From: an uncultured bacterium
GTDB taxonomy: Bacteria; Eisenbacteria; RBG-16-71-46; CAIMUX01
DNA: 6,402 nucleotides
Reading direction: 5' to 3'
Assembly: GCA_946886185.1 (NCBI GenBank)
Contig: CAMPIC010000178.1
Span: 1-6,402 of the forward strand
Shown: positions 6,398-6,402 of the stretch, piece after piece
How the letters are laid out: each line of letters starts with the position of its first letter
Position numbering within the stretch: position 1 is the first letter of the stretch
The notes under the pieces: model-generated
What the model was told of the DNA's origin: nothing
What the model saw: only the letters and a program-made list of their open reading frames with translations
Database searches by the model: none
Made by a program: the position numbers and the translations under genes

Positions 6398-6402
6398 ATG
6401 GC
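6398..6402 (+). CDS. Probable start of a further gene, cut by the window edge
   Basis: Only ATGGC is visible, giving Met and an incomplete Ala codon. The call rests on the purine-rich AAGGGGG six bases upstream and on its place after a gap in an otherwise dense co-directional region. An ATG at 6381 in another frame is an alternative. Nothing can be said about the product. Confidence 0.35.

Overview
The window is about 6.4 kb of high-GC bacterial DNA (roughly 60% G+C by eye). It is densely coding, with all credible genes on the + strand. Start sites include ATG and probably TTG, and Shine-Dalgarno sites are recognisable. Nothing fixes the taxon. Large membrane proteins of the fused spermidine-synthase type, a GT-C transferase and a flippase-like protein fit a Gram-negative lineage such as Myxococcota/Deltaproteobacteria or a related candidate phylum, but that is a low-confidence inference. 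There are no RNA genes, insertion sequences, CRISPR arrays or phage genes.

Layout. (1) From the left edge to 1958 runs the 3' part of a large fused protein: a membrane domain, a spermidine-synthase-like Rossmann domain, and a C-terminal TPR region. (2) A 131-bp gap contains a perfect 9-bp inverted repeat with a 4-nt loop. (3) 2090-2509 encodes a small VOC/glyoxalase-like protein with a good ribosome binding site. (4) About 2597-3535 encodes a polytopic flippase-like membrane protein (LPG_synthase_TM / UPF0104 family), probably with a TTG start. (5) 3596-5353 encodes a polytopic GT-C glycosyltransferase of the PMT/ArnT type with an unusual charged insertion in its C-terminal soluble part. (6) 5350-6096 encodes a class I SAM-methyltransferase-like protein, coupled to the GT-C gene by an ATGA overlap, whose SAM-binding glycine motif is degraded. 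(7) 6097-6397 is a gap of about 300 bp with several short palindromes. It ends in a Shine-Dalgarno and ATG that probably open the next gene, cut by the right edge.

How the genes may fit together. The flippase-like protein, the GT-C transferase and the methyltransferase-like protein form a plausible co-transcribed set for surface or lipid glycosylation. In such a set a GT-C enzyme takes a sugar from a polyprenyl-phosphate donor on the outer face of the inner membrane, and flippase-like and methyltransferase-like proteins often accompany it. The VOC gene just upstream has no obvious link to this chemistry. The left-hand fused protein is probably a separate unit. I see no clear case for an entirely new system. 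The most notable features are the degenerate methyltransferase motif, the altered catalytic loop of the spermidine-synthase-like domain, the GT-C insertion, and a marked excess of GATC sites.
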